Source: Imbricaverruca yamaguchii
Lineage: Eukaryota > Arthropoda > Thecostraca > Neoverrucidae
Direction of reading: 5' to 3'
Length of the DNA: 64,000 nt
Assembly (NCBI GenBank): GCA_034440575.1
Contig: JAOTOL010001605.1
Span: forward strand, 2,367,501-2,431,500
This document shows, in pieces, positions 46,346 through 58,013 of the stretch; the stretch's first letter is position 1, and each line of letters begins with the position of its first letter. The position numbers and the translations under genes were made by a program. The notes beneath the pieces are model-generated. The model did no database searches. It was not told the origin of the DNA and saw nothing but the letters and a program-made list of their open reading frames with translations.

Positions 46346-47803
46346 GTTCAGCTTTAGCTCAATATAAATTCACGGAATGCCGGTCGCGATGAGCTTCACA
46401 CTATCCATTTCATGCGGCTAGAAAATTATATGAATGTCTTGGTCCTGGAAAGTGTATTCTACTGGCTCCATGGGCCGTTATTTATGCTGCCCATGCAGCA
46501 ATCCATTACACAAAATATGGCATTAAATGCTGTTCCATCTTCCAATAATTAAGAGTGGTTCCACACAAAGAATGGCAGTTGGCCCGGTTGCATTTCGGGT
46601 TGAGGCAATATCAACTAAAAGTATCTGACTGAAAATTGCGCTGGATGTTTTTCGCTTGCCGAACATGTTAGCGGCACATAAATCTGAACGTCTCGCTTGC
46701 CACATAATGTACACTATATACCGTGCTATCATAATATATACTATACTACACATGACGGGCGCCTAACAGCTTGGGTTCCTCAATGAAGCAAGTATAATTT
46801 ACGCAATAACTTAATTGAGTTGTCAATCAATTTGGATTATATAACAGAGTGTAAAAGTTTGGAGTTATATCCTGATTTTAGGGCAAGAGAATGCTTCATT
46901 GACATCATAAACACTTCCTACCGTTTCGCTGCGCCATCTGCAACCAAGCCTATTCCAGTATTTCCAGCTCGTTCCGTGTTGCCGCAGCTCGAAATACATG
47001 CCGATCAACTGTTTCTTGTCGACAGGAGTCCAGCGGTAGCTTCTTGCTCTTTGAACTGCCGATGCTGTTTGTCTGACTGAGACATGCAAGCCGGGAGCAG
47101 CATAGAGCCGTGCCTCTCACAGGGCAAATGACCATTTGCAGGGCAAATGGTCGCGTGACGACCGCAGACACAGATCCCTGCCCTTTGACACTAACCGGTG
47201 GCCGGCCTGGTAGACGCGTCACGTGACGCCTGACCGTGAAGACGCGCAGTATTTCCGGTTAATTATTGCCGTGAAGCGACATGGCCTACGTTCCTGGTGG
47301 CCAGCCATAATGTATATATTTTGGAAGATAATTCGATGACCAGTTGTGCGTGTGAAGAGGATTTATCGATGCAATATGCAGGATTGCAAGCATTTGCATC
47401 ATTTATTCCTTGTGGAAATATACTTGTGAAGGGCATCATTATATCGCATCTTGTGTCTAGCATTTGTTAGCAAGTTGAATGTTGTTCTTTTGGCATAGAA
47501 AAAAACCAACAATTGTCACCCTCTACCCCAGCAACCACACACATACTCATCTTGAAAAGTTCCATCTCTAGTTGATGGGAAGGTTTAACAGAGTTACCCT
47601 ACAAACAGATATGCCAATTATCAAAGAACACATGTGGCAGTCATATCTGCTCCTATATAAGCAATTGCAGTAATTACTCAGAGCGTCACAATGCTTTCAG
47701 GGAAGTATGTGACTTGCGCATCTGTCATGATTTCCTGGTACATCGGTGCAAAAGTATACTCCCAGTCTTATGATTAGCTATCCTAAATACGCATCATTGG
47801 TCT
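46346..47803. other. Non-coding, nothing recognised
   Basis: No supportable exon or element up to the TTAA that starts the piggyBac-like element. Confidence 0.35.
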
Positions 47804-48817
47804 TTAACCCGCGCACGTCCGGGGGGCAGATATCTGCCCCCTCCCGTTTTTCCTCATTTTCCGCCAAACTAATCGGGTTAGCGAGGCCAAACCTTGCATA
47901 GCTGTTCATTGGTCTTTTGCGCATAACCTCATACATTTGTAACCCTGGGTCGTCTCAGGCCAGGTCACCAGGTCAGGCAAAGTGACCCAACAACACTCGT
48001 GGTTCTAGGTGCAATAACTTCCACAATAATTGGGCGATGGATTTCAAACGTATAGCATGTCATGATCTCATCAGGGATCATAATATGTATGTCGGGTTTT
48101 TTCGTAGCATTGACCTTAGGTCAGGTGGCGGCCATGATTTCCCAATTATAGGGCTATGGTAAAATATACAAATGTTTCCTGGTTACATATTTGTGCTCGG
48201 AATGACCTCACAACGGTTGTGGCATGTAGATGGAAGCTATGCTCAATGTTACCGCTGATATTTTTGCTCAGTGACCTCACCAAGGTCTCTGAGGTCACCT
48301 GAGATCATTACACATTTCTGCGCATTATATTGCACTGCATTGAGCTAGACGGATGAAGTTATCGTCATTGTGCTTGCATCGCCAAGACGTGTCGATTGAT
48401 ACAAGACCTCCCAAGGCGACTCCATGACCTTGATCTGAGGTCATGACTTCGTGACCTTGACCTGAGTTTCGGTTGACCTGACCTTAAATTACACCGCCTA
48501 TTGTCGGTAGCGCATTTCAAGGACCGTCGAATAACGTTCGCCGTTTGTTTCTATCTGTTACAAGTCCTGAGATATGTGTCAATATCTGAGTCCCACCTGA
48601 TCTGGTCGAATTTGACCTATGATGACCCAGTGACCTGAATGTTGATCTGAGCGAAAAATGACCGAAACAGACTTTCGATAGAGCCCGTCACCAGCTATTC
48701 AACGCCGTTTTCCGTTTGTCGCTAGCTAGCATAGTTCTAGAGACCTTAGGGGGCAGACATCTGCCCCCCCCCCAGACATGCGAAGTTGGCGCGGACCTCC
48801 GGACGTGCGAGTGTTAA
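47804..48817. mobile_element. Non-autonomous piggyBac-like element with TTAA target duplication
   Basis: TTAA at 47804-47807 and 48814-48817 brackets a 1006-bp body (47808-48813). The ends are inverted repeats: CCCGCGCACGTCCGG on the left against CACTCGCACGTCCGG read inward from the right. TTAA target choice and C-rich termini are hallmarks of the piggyBac superfamily. Each terminus is followed by a subterminal palindrome, GGGGGCAGATATCTGCCCCC (47822-47841), and its near copy at 48749-48768. The interior has no transposase and is rich in AGGTCA/TGACCT half-sites. It needs a transposase supplied from elsewhere. Confidence 0.75.
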
Positions 48818-49527
48818 GCGAAATGGCACATCTTAGTCACTACAAGTAATCGACAACACGTCTATACGCTCACCTGGTATGGACGCTGAGCAGAACTCCA
48901 ACATGACCAGTGGCGTTAAGATTTCGTTCGATTCGGGTCGCTGCAGACTGTCACGTGCGATAGGTCGCTGCACTCTATCGCTAATCTCGCATAGGTATTT
49001 GTATTTATTATTTTCATCGTCGACGGCGCATCATGTTAATAGACAAGTCATGAATAAACGCATGCATTCACACGGTTTTGATACACCGGATGACAGGTAT
49101 CAATATTACTCAACAGTCGGCACACGTTCAGTCACCTTTTATATCACTTGAATGAAACGCACAGAAAGCATCATGAAGACAGTCGGCATCCGGGCAGGTG
49201 CTACACTATTCGTTTCCCACTCCAGGCATTCTTGCAAATAGGCCATCCATTGCATGCCACAATCCATATGCACCCGCACACACACAGTCAGTTCCACCTA
49301 CTGCAGTGCAGAGGATACATGGTCGAGAGACAGCTGACAACGATTCGCACATAATTTTTCCAGGGGCCAGACCTCAACGGGCTGTTATTCACTGAGCTAT
49401 CATAGATGACCGATGTCTTGGACTTTCCTGGTCCATCCTTGCGGAGTCGTCCGCTGACCATGTACAACTGCTGTCCCCTCGTGTGGCTTCCTTTGATACC
49501 GGAGGTACTGCGGGCATTTGCCCGCAT
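48818..49527. other. Non-coding, nothing recognised
   Basis: Short frames only. Confidence 0.35.
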
Positions 49528-49604
49528 AAGGCCGGGGATTGACCTAAGGTTTATTATTTATTATTTCGGGCCACAATAATAAGGCCGGGGATTGACCTAA
49601 GGTT
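49528..49604. repeat. 24-bp phrase repeated at 53-bp spacing
   Basis: aaggccggggattgacctaa followed by ggtt occurs at 49528 and 49581. The second copy runs into the 118-bp repeat. Confidence 0.85.
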
Positions 49605-49718
49605 GGGAGAGGGTGCGCGATGCGGTTGGCGAATGGAGCCAGTCTCAGTATTGTTGAGCTGAGCCGGCCCCAGTACCGTGGTCCAGCCAGTTCCTGGACC
49701 ACTGGATCCAGGCGGCTG
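49601..49718. repeat. 118-bp direct repeat, left copy
   Basis: Nearly identical to 57637-57754 (one difference seen, ggttggcg against ggttgccg). The two copies lie on opposite sides of the nested transposon complex, about 8 kb apart. Confidence 0.93.
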
Positions 49719-50393
49719 TTCCCGCCGGCCGTTCTCCGTGGCGCTTGGTGACCGGGGTCAGCCCGCTGACCGGCCAACAGCCAATCAGCGGAGAGCAGCC
49801 CTCGGCGGCCGGCGCGGGGCAGGGGCCTGTATCCGGGGGTGGAGGGCGCGGGAAGGTGTGTAGAGACGCACGTGATCAGCCCTGGTTCGGTGCAGGTGAT
49901 TAGCCCGCGTACGCACCAGACGCACGGGAATGTTTCCATTTTGTCTTTGGATGTGCAGTTTCTTCAGCCGATGATTACTTTCTTTCGTCATGAAACGTCA
50001 AGCACGGGAGCAGCTGAAGGTTGACGGAGCAATGGTGATGCTTTCAAAGACATGGCTGACGCCTCGGGTGTCGAACTGGCTGGTAAGCTTGTTCGGCCAT
50101 CGGTCGGCGAGGGCCGACCGCCTGGTAGGTTTTCCCGGCGCCATCAGCTGGTAAGGTCAGACCGGCCTGGCGGACGGCTTACCGATCAGGCGGCCCGGGT
50201 TACGGGGGGGGTCGCGCTTCTGGGGAAGAACCAGTGTGGCACGAGATCGTGGCATCCTGCTCTGCTCTCTCTCCCGACCCCCTTCTGCAGTCGGCCGGCA
50301 ACCAGCTGACCGTTGACCTTGACCAGCTAGAGCACGAGCTACACTTGCTGACAAGACACCACGGTCAGTTAGTTTGAGCAGGCGACACGAACT
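49719..50393. other. GC-rich unassigned sequence
   Basis: CpG-rich at 49720-49860 and 50080-50300. No exon recognised. Confidence 0.35.
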
Positions 50394-50438
50394 GCGACTT
50401 GCGTGTGAATGACAGTTCTTCATTCACACGCAAGTCGC
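50394..50438. repeat. Perfect 19-bp hairpin
   Basis: gcgacttgcgtgtgaatga (50394-50412) pairs exactly with 50420-50438 across a 7-nt loop (cagttct). It could be a foldback relic or an RNA hairpin. Confidence 0.9.
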
Positions 50439-51118
50439 CGGAGTGATTACTTTCCGATCATTCTTACTCAACGACCCTAATGGGAACGTTGAGTCGGCAT
50501 TGCTTGAGTCAATGTATCGACAAGCCAGCTTGTCGACTGTTCGACTGGACTTTTTTATCATGGTAGTGAACTCAACAAATGCTTGCATTCTTAGAGGAGT
50601 GCGAATGTGCAATTTAGTCCGTGCCATACACTCATGAGATATTTTGTGTTCAGGGGTATCGTCCCGATCCCATTAATTTACATGCCCGAAGCTGGAAGAG
50701 CATCAATATGAATGATTTGGGAACCACACTGGTTAGCGTGTGCTGGTCCCCTGTGTGCTGTATAGACGATGTGAACCACGAGAGTGATTCCTTTCATCAA
50801 TGTGTGGCCGGTGTACTGGACATATTAGTCTGTGTCGATAATTTTCCAAGTGGTGTTATCAGAAACGGCTACTGTTTTTATTTTGCCTTGATATGTGCCT
50901 AACAATTTGGCATATAAATTAGATCGCTGGGCAATCTGCATTTTTCTCAAAATGCGTTTGAAAAAAAAACTTCAACATTCGGAGCCATATTGGCTGTGAG
51001 AGCCAATCCAGGTAAGTGGATCAAATAGTACCTCTTTTTGATCGTCTCGACGATCTGAGTGGATTGAAGCAACGCAATGTTCTCGAAAAATCGATGGTTA
51101 AGAAGATATCGGCCATCT

Positions 51119-52943
51119 TATGTCTTCTAAAACACCAGCAAATGTCAATTTCGGGGCATGCAAGGAACTCTGAGGTTTAAACAAGTAAAAATAATGATAC
51201 AGCCGCGGCTTCTGCACTTACTCATTTGAAGACTTCAGCATCACTCACTTGGCATATAATAAATATAGACAAAGCTTCATATTTATTCGATGTTTACTAC
51301 ATAGCAGCATGATGGAGGGAGGCTGCTTTGTACGCATGTGCATCACATACCAAATACCTACCTATTCGTTGCATGTTGAGGCATTCGGATAGCCTCTTCA
51401 CATCACATTCAGACGAAAACCAGATACGTTGGTGTCAAAAATGATACAAATTCGTCGTGATTATTGAAATTCGCCATGATCACCATGGGACCATAGATGC
51501 CTATTTTTTTCCAAAGGGACACACGTCAGACATCAATCAATGAACGCTGGTATATCCAAGGGAAACATCGCGCTAAGGTGCGGAGCACAATTGACTGGTC
51601 GGCATAGAGCACCCCGGTTCCTTCTTTCATGGAACTCAGAGTAGTTTTAGCATATTCTCCACGTCCCTCTCAGTTGTTAGCACGGGCAAAAGCTGCCGGT
51701 GCATGTAGCCAGCCCGGATGTACCCGTCCCTCCTCTCCTTCCCGTATACGTTTTTTCGTAGCTAGCGATTCCCGTTTCACGCAGTGTTCAACTGACTGAC
51801 CATGCACGGGGAACTGTGGAACTGACATTGACATGTTCACATAGCCTTCACGTTCGGAGCTTGGCGTGTGGCACGTGAGGGCCGGTTCGAATGCGCCATC
51901 CCAGGATATCACCTTCTGCAGACTCTCCGCGGTCTCATTTAGTCTCGGAGTTCTCCTGGGACGGACGCTGGGGTCTCCACGCTCATTTTTGCCGCGGATG
52001 CAACTGATACGTTCAACAGCGAACTGGCGCTCTGCTCTGCCATCGCTATAGAGAAATGTCGCACGAACGCCATTTCGCTGTGAGCATACCAGGCAGTGGA
52101 GTGGAGGTACGGCATCACGACGCTCACGACTTCCAATGTTGGAACCGAGTGAGCTGTAGCTGGCGCAGCACATGCCGCGGCCCATCCAGCCAGTTGTGCT
52201 GCACCTTCGCGCGAAACCACATCGGATAGTAGCCACCCCACAATTAATTCAACGATACGCCTGAGGTTTTTGCATGCATTGTCTCCCAGGCCATGATCTG
52301 ACACGTACAGTGTACGTGCATGCACCGGCAGCTTTTGCCCGTGCTAACAGCTATGAGGGACGTGGAGAATATGCTAAAACGACTGTGAGTCCCATGGAAG
52401 ATAGAACTGGGGTGCTCTATGCCGTCCAGTCAGTTGTGCTCCGCACCTTCGCGCGATGTTTGCCTTGGATATACCAGTGTTCATTGATTGATGTCTGACA
52501 TGTGTCCCTTTGGGAAATAATTGGCATCGATGGTCCCATAGTGATTACGGCGAATTTCAACAATCACGGCGAATTTTAATCATTTCCATCACCAACGAAT
52601 ATGATTTTCGTCTCAACGTGATGTGCAAAGGCTATCTGAATGTCTCAACATGCAACGAATTCGTTGCATGTTGAGACATTCAGATAGCCTTTCCAGATAG
52701 CCTTGTATTTGGTATGTGGTTCACATGCGTACAAAGGAGTCTTCCCCAATCATGCTGCTATGTAGTTCAAACAGCGAATAAATATGAGGCTTTGTCGATA
52801 TTTATTTACCCAGTGAGTGATGCTGAAGTCTTCAAATGAGTAAGTGCAGAAGCCGCGGCTGTATCATTATTTTTTGCTTGTTTAAACCTCAGAGTTCCTT
52901 GTACGCCCCGAAATGGACATTTGCAGGTTTATTGGAAGACATA
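51119..52943. mobile_element. Palindromic (foldback-type) element inserted in the left TIR, TA target duplication
   Basis: The element spans 51121-52941. Its termini are TGTCTTC and GAAGACA, flanked by TA at 51119-51120 and 52942-52943. Removing it and one TA leaves catcttatgggg, which lines up base for base with the uninterrupted right TIR of the host element (tatcatatgggt read inward). Its own inverted arms are long: 51121-51705 and 52319-52941. They enclose a 613-bp middle. A 188-codon minus frame (51670-52236) overlaps the middle but shows no domain. TA target choice is shared by Tc1/mariner-type and some other superfamilies. No transposase is present, so it is non-autonomous. Confidence 0.85.
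52627..52692. repeat. 66-bp perfect palindrome
   Basis: A 33-bp arm and its exact complement meet with no spacer at GAATTC (52657-52662). The left arm of the element has only one copy of this segment (near 51373-51404). The palindrome therefore arose by local inverted duplication in the right arm. It should extrude as a cruciform readily. Confidence 0.97.
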
Positions 52944-54183
52944 TGGGGCATTCCACGTCAAATCGCACAAGAATTGGCTATTTTGAACCCGACCCCCTCC
53001 GATTTTAATGAAAATTGATGCACGTTTAGTGCCCAGTGAACGAACCTCACACGCCAACTTTCAGCCCTGGGTGACCTCTGGGGTCAGATTTAGAGGTCAT
53101 CCTAGGTCGCCTATTTTTACCGACTTGACAACAATCAAATGCATATATCTTAGAGGTTAATTAACTTAGCGGAACGACATTGGTGTTAAAGTGCGCAAAA
53201 ACCCTTGGCCATTCAGAAATATGGCAAAAGTTGCACGTGACCTCTCCGTGACCCTTGACCTAACGAGGTCAAAGTATAAAAATGCATTTTTCTATATATT
53301 TGCCTGCCCCTAATTCGACCAAACGTGGCCGAATTAATGGTCGTGATATTATCTAAGAACGTGCAAAAAGAAAGGCGGAGACTCTAAAACATTTTGAGAT
53401 ATCGGCCTTTCAGTAGGTATTGTCATAGGACCAAATCCAAGCATGCCCCGAGGCTATTTACCATATCATCGATGATAACTCTGGTTTCTTTGTCCGATTA
53501 TCGTCAAATTTGGTGGGCAAATCATCGGTGGCACGCTGAACTATTTTCCAGATTTCAAGTTGACCTGACCTCACATGACCTGGCAGTGACCTCTCCATTA
53601 CAAGCCAACAGGGAAACAAAAATATTTTCCTGAACAAAAAACGCTGAATTTGCCTCGTACAGGCTATATTACCTAGTTTTAGGTTAGGCTACTCTAAACG
53701 AGCCAAGTTTGATTTTGAACAAGTGTCCTCTGCAAGGTCACGTGAGGTCACTATGAGGTCATGTCACACTTTCGTCAATAACTTTATATAGAATCAAGAT
53801 AGAGAAATAATTTTGATGCCACCGAGATCCTCTGGTTAATCATGATGTATAATATGATCTAGCTAGGTCATCACTTGACCTCGGTTTAGGGTGACCTGGA
53901 GGTCAACTGGGGTCTGGATCAAATGTTCAGCTAGCTAAGTCATGTGATACATCAATCAACGCGGCCTGACGAGGAAAATACGATTGTAACAAAATTATAT
54001 TTCTATCTTTATTTTGGCAAAAGGTTTTCGCAAAACAATATGTTACCTCGGTTTTTATAGCCTGAATATATTGTTTCAGCTCGCGTGCGTTTCGTACTAA
54101 CATTTTATCGGGAGGGCCAGTACATTTTTCTGAGATGCAAATAGCCGCGACCATAAAACAAGTTGAACACCAGTACAGTATAT

Positions 54184-56358
54184 TCACGAAGAACTACCAA
54201 CCTTTTTCGCCACACGTACCTCACGGCCGGTCTCGCTGCCGGAAGACCATCTCACAACCACCATACCATTACGTGGAGACGGAGTAACACGATGTACATT
54301 CCTTGTTCCCGGTATTGTGCGAGCAGCTGAGAATCTGTCATTCAACGCTTTGATTTCTTTGACCCACTCGGTTTTGGTAAAATACTCCACGCACGTGCCG
54401 GTGGCATGGTTTTTTACAAACTGATAAAACTGGTCCGGGGTCTCAATCAGAGTTCCTTGCAGACTTGCCTTTTTAGCTAACCTTTTGTACGTCCCACCAA
54501 TGCCATCACACGGTCCCTTTCCGTGAGCGGTTGCGAAGAAATGCCACTCGGCGTCTATTCCAAAGTCGACGGAATGCTCTGCCAAATTTAGGAAATTCCT
54601 ACAATTTTGTATTGCGAGGCAGCCCCATCTGAAAAATAAAATATCTTCTTGGGGCGCTGGCCTAATTCTGCTTCCAGGCGCTCAATGAGTTTTCCTTGAA
54701 ACAGGTGGACAGCCACAGTATCATGCGTCAGGCAGTCGGAAATGGCAGAGTAAGACAAATGTTTGAGGTCCCCTGCGTTGTTTCGCCAATAAGCCACAAG
54801 CGGATGGATTGTCACCTGCAGTTTGTTCCAGTGATGGGACTGTACCTCATCCTGTGTAACCATAGCGTAGTTTTCGGAAAAATCTCCAATAACAATTACC
54901 TCTGCAGGAGCTAGTGTTTCCTTTAGGCCTTTCAGATAATTGCCTTGGGCACGGGCGACAAAATCATGCTTTACAAGTATTTCCAGCTGCTCGCAAAATG
55001 ATCGCACAAAATCTTCAGAAGTTTGCGTAACCACCTCTAAGGTGGACCTATCAGTACTAGTCCACTTTCGGTACTCAATGTTATCGATTTCTCGGTTATC
55101 ATACTCAGCCAAAGTTTGTTCGCCGAATTCCGACACTTTTGGGCATTCTTCACATTTACGCTCCCTACAAAGCAACGATGGCGGGTTACACTGAACCTGA
55201 GCCAAACAATGATGATAGGATGCCAGCTGAACCCCATTCACAGTGATGCCGCTTACCTTGCCACCAGCCATCATTAACTTCACGTTCTCATGATGCACGC
55301 ATTCGCACACACAATGGGTACCGCTCGCACCTGCCAGTACACATTCCCCCGGACGTAGCTCCGCAAATTTGGAAAAACCTATTTTTTGTTGCGGGTACAG
55401 ATCCTTAAAACACCGATAGGCCTCTTTTAGGTTGCAGAGGATAAGGCGTTTCTGTACTCGCTCCCTTTTGCCTGTAATTTTGCTCCGGATAGAAACGAAG
55501 TCTTTAGTTCCAGGCATTGCACGTCTTCGCTTCTGTAGAAGTCCCTCACTAGTTCTACAGTCTCACTTTTAAGGACTTTTCCAGGCCTTGGATTCGGAAC
55601 CGAGAGGCACCCTGACGCTTCTTGCAAGCGTTTGGCGCACCTTGCGTGATGGTGCGACGCACCAAGCTCTTCCATCAGCTTGCGAATTGTCCATGAACTT
55701 GGCGCTACCGTCAATACTTGTATTTTTTCACTTGGTTTATCAGTGGTTCTGAATTTCTGTCGCAGCTGCTCCATCATTTCTTCAAAACTTTTTGCTTTCT
55801 GTTTTTCGTCTTCGTCGGTGCAAGGGACTCTGTATCGATACTTGAAACTCGTTTCTGGAAAGCCGCTGTGATTTTGGACATCTTCGTCCGTCTGTACTTC
55901 TTTGAAGTTCGTAGCCGTTTACGCTTGATTGGGGTCTCACCAAGTGCCTGTGCGGACTGGTCTATGGCATCTACTGTTTGGTCTACATCTGTAGAATCGG
56001 TATTTGAAGGTGCTGCCTCTGCTTGGAGAGATCCGTTACTGTCATCGGCCGTCTGAAGCACTGATGTTCCCGGTTCCGCTGGTGGCTGCTGCGACTCCCG
56101 CTGTTCGACTGGATCTGACGGTCTTCTCTTCGAAAGCGCCAGTCGGCAGGAAGTGCATAAGTATTTGCTCCGATCTAAGTCGAGATCCGGGTTTTGTTCG
56201 ATCCATTTTGTAATCACCGGTCTACAGACATGTTTTACAGTTTTACCCCTGTATTGAAGTAAGGGATCACAGCACTTCGTCCACCTTTCACTTCGCCGCT
56301 CGTATCCAGACGCCTTGCCCATTTCGACCTCCGACTTCCAGGGAATCACAACAAACAC
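54184..56358 (-). pseudogene. Broken DDE-like transposon protein, family not named
   Basis: Four overlapping minus-strand pieces in three frames together form one protein of about 700 residues. Piece 1 (56358-55774) starts with a cysteine-rich module (CCDPLLQ, then about 35 residues on LCTSCR), probably zinc-binding, then a basic acidic-rich linker. Piece 2 (55777-55427) is helical. Piece 3 (55517-54588) has IGFSKFAELRPGECVLAG, CVCECVHHENVKL and CRERKCEECP (a second cysteine cluster), then the likely catalytic core: VIVIGDFSENYAM, HHWNKLQVTIHPLVAYW and IFYFSDGAASQYK. Piece 4 (54585-54184) continues with FGIDAEWHFFATAHGKGPCD and GIGGTYKRLAKKASLQ. Acidic residues in DFSENY, SDGA and CDGIGG are candidates for a DDE/D-type triad. 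Single-base shifts near 55780, 55520 and 54590 break it. I recall related multicopy proteins in cnidarian and arthropod genomes but cannot name the family. Codon use is not like the GC-rich host exons. Confidence 0.75.
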
Positions 56359-57636
56359 TGAGCATGGCTGACTTTGCCACAGACCTCCATTATGTCGTTA
56401 TCTTTCTAAAGGCTTATCTACTGTTGTCAATACACGCACCTCCACCTCCCTTCTCACGAGCGGCGCGTGCAATCTCTCCCTCGCCGCCCGTTCCTTATCA
56501 CGCCGCGAACGCATGACGCCCCCCCCCCCCGCAACCGACGTTAGGGTGCAGCATTTTCATTTCTTGGTCACCGGTCCAGTGTCGGCCTCACCTGCAAAAG
56601 TGCCACAAATGGTTAGTTGAAAATTACTGGCGTGAATATTCACGTAAGTTGCAATATTGCATGTATTTAGGCAATACAAACTTCCCAAGGTCATGTTAGT
56701 TCATGTGAGGTCATGTCAACCTCAAAATCCGGAAAACAGTTCAGTTTGCCACCAATGCCTTGCGCACCAAATTTGACGATAATCGGACGAAGGTAACCAG
56801 AGTTATCATCGATGATATGGTAAATAGCCTCGGGGCATGCATTCATTTGGTCCTATGACAATACTCAAAGGCTGATATCTAAAAAGTTTTCAAGTCTCCG
56901 CCTTTCTTTTTTGCAGGTTCTTAGATAATATCACTACCATTAATGTAGCACAGTTTCGTCGAATTAGGGGCAGGCAAACATATAGAAAAGTATATTTGTA
57001 TATTTTGACCTGGTTAGGTCAAAGGTCACGGGGAGGTCACGTGCAACTTTTGCCATATTTCTGAATGGCCCAGGGCTTCTGCGCACTTTGACACCAATTT
57101 CATTCCGCTAAGTTAAATAACACCTGAGATATTTGCAATTTATTGATGTTAAGTCGGTAAAAAATCGTGACCTAGGATGACCTTTAAATCTGACCCCAGA
57201 GGTCACTCTGGGCTAAAAGTTGGCGTGTGGGGTTCTTTCACTTGGTACTACAGGTGTACCAATTTTCATCAAAATCGGAGGGGGTCGTGGAATTTCTTGT
57301 GCGATTTGACGTGGAATGACCCATATGATAGCCGATATTTTCTTAACCATCAATTTTTTGACAATACTGCGTTATTTCAATCGACTCAGCTTGTCGAGTC
57401 GATCAAAAAGAGGTACTAATTGACCCACTTATCTGGATTGGTTCTCCCAGCCAATATGGTGCTGAATGTCAAAAACAGTCTTTTTTAAACGCATTTTAAG
57501 AAAGAGTACCGATTGCCCAGCGATCTAAGTTGCAAGCCAAATTGTTAGGCACATATCAAGGCACATAGCAAGGCACCCGTGAGAGCATCGGGCGACAGAC
57601 GGTCTGGGCCGGGCCCGGTGTCATGTACAGGTGCGT

Positions 57637-57754
57637 GGTTGGGAGAGGGTGCGCGATGCGGTTGCCGAATGGAGCCAGTCTCAGTATTGTTGAGCTGAGC
57701 CGGCCCCAGTACCGTGGTCCAGCCAGTTCCTGGACCACTGGATCCAGGCGGCTG
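57637..57754. repeat. 118-bp direct repeat, right copy
   Basis: Partner of 49601-49718. This copy is itself bracketed by a 20-bp near-repeat, gtgtcatgtacaggtgcgtg (57618-57637) and gtgtcgtgtacaggtgcgtg (57759-57778). It may therefore be an inserted unit with a target duplication, or part of a 141-bp tandem pair. Confidence 0.93.
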
Positions 57755-57945
57755 CCCAGTGTCGTGTACAGGTGCGTGTGGACTGCTATTCAGAGGAACA
57801 AATCTTGTCCGGCAAACCGACCTGATGGTGAGCACAACACGACGTGGCGCACTTCGCGGAGACTGGTCTTGGAGCTGCGGCGGCTGTGGCGACCAGAGCC
57901 GCCACCGCTTCCGGGCTGCGAGCGTGGCTGCCGCAGGTCGGAGCA

Positions 57946-58013
57946 CGCCGCCTCTCGGTCCCGCCGCCTCTCGGTCCCGCCGCCTCTCGGTCCCGCCGCC
58001 TCTCGGTCCGGCC
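57946..58013. repeat. 15-bp tandem repeat
   Basis: Four to five copies of gccgcctctcggtcc, the edges slightly changed. Confidence 0.93.

Larger units (their letters stand above)
50884..57563 (-). mobile_element. DNA transposon with ~870-bp terminal inverted repeats carrying a DDE-like gene
   Basis: The left end (50884-51120, then 52944-53580) is the inverted complement of the right end (56701-57563). Both start with tgccttgatatgtgcctaac read inward. Identity is clearly well above chance all along, with many substitutions and small indels. The left arm is split by the insertion at 51121-52941. The unique middle (53581-56700) holds one broken gene on the minus strand (54184-56358). I found no convincing target duplication outside the ends, so the outer boundaries could be off by some bases. 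The superfamily is not assigned: the gene product is not one of the transposases I recognise by name. Confidence 0.8.

Noticed and set aside
51670..52236. 188-codon frame in the middle of the palindromic element as its transposase
   Set aside because: No transposase motif, and it runs into the inverted arm. Best read as non-coding.
55427..55777. Separate small gene within the DDE-like region
   Set aside because: It is one frame-shifted piece of the same broken protein, overlapping its neighbours by a few to about 90 bp.
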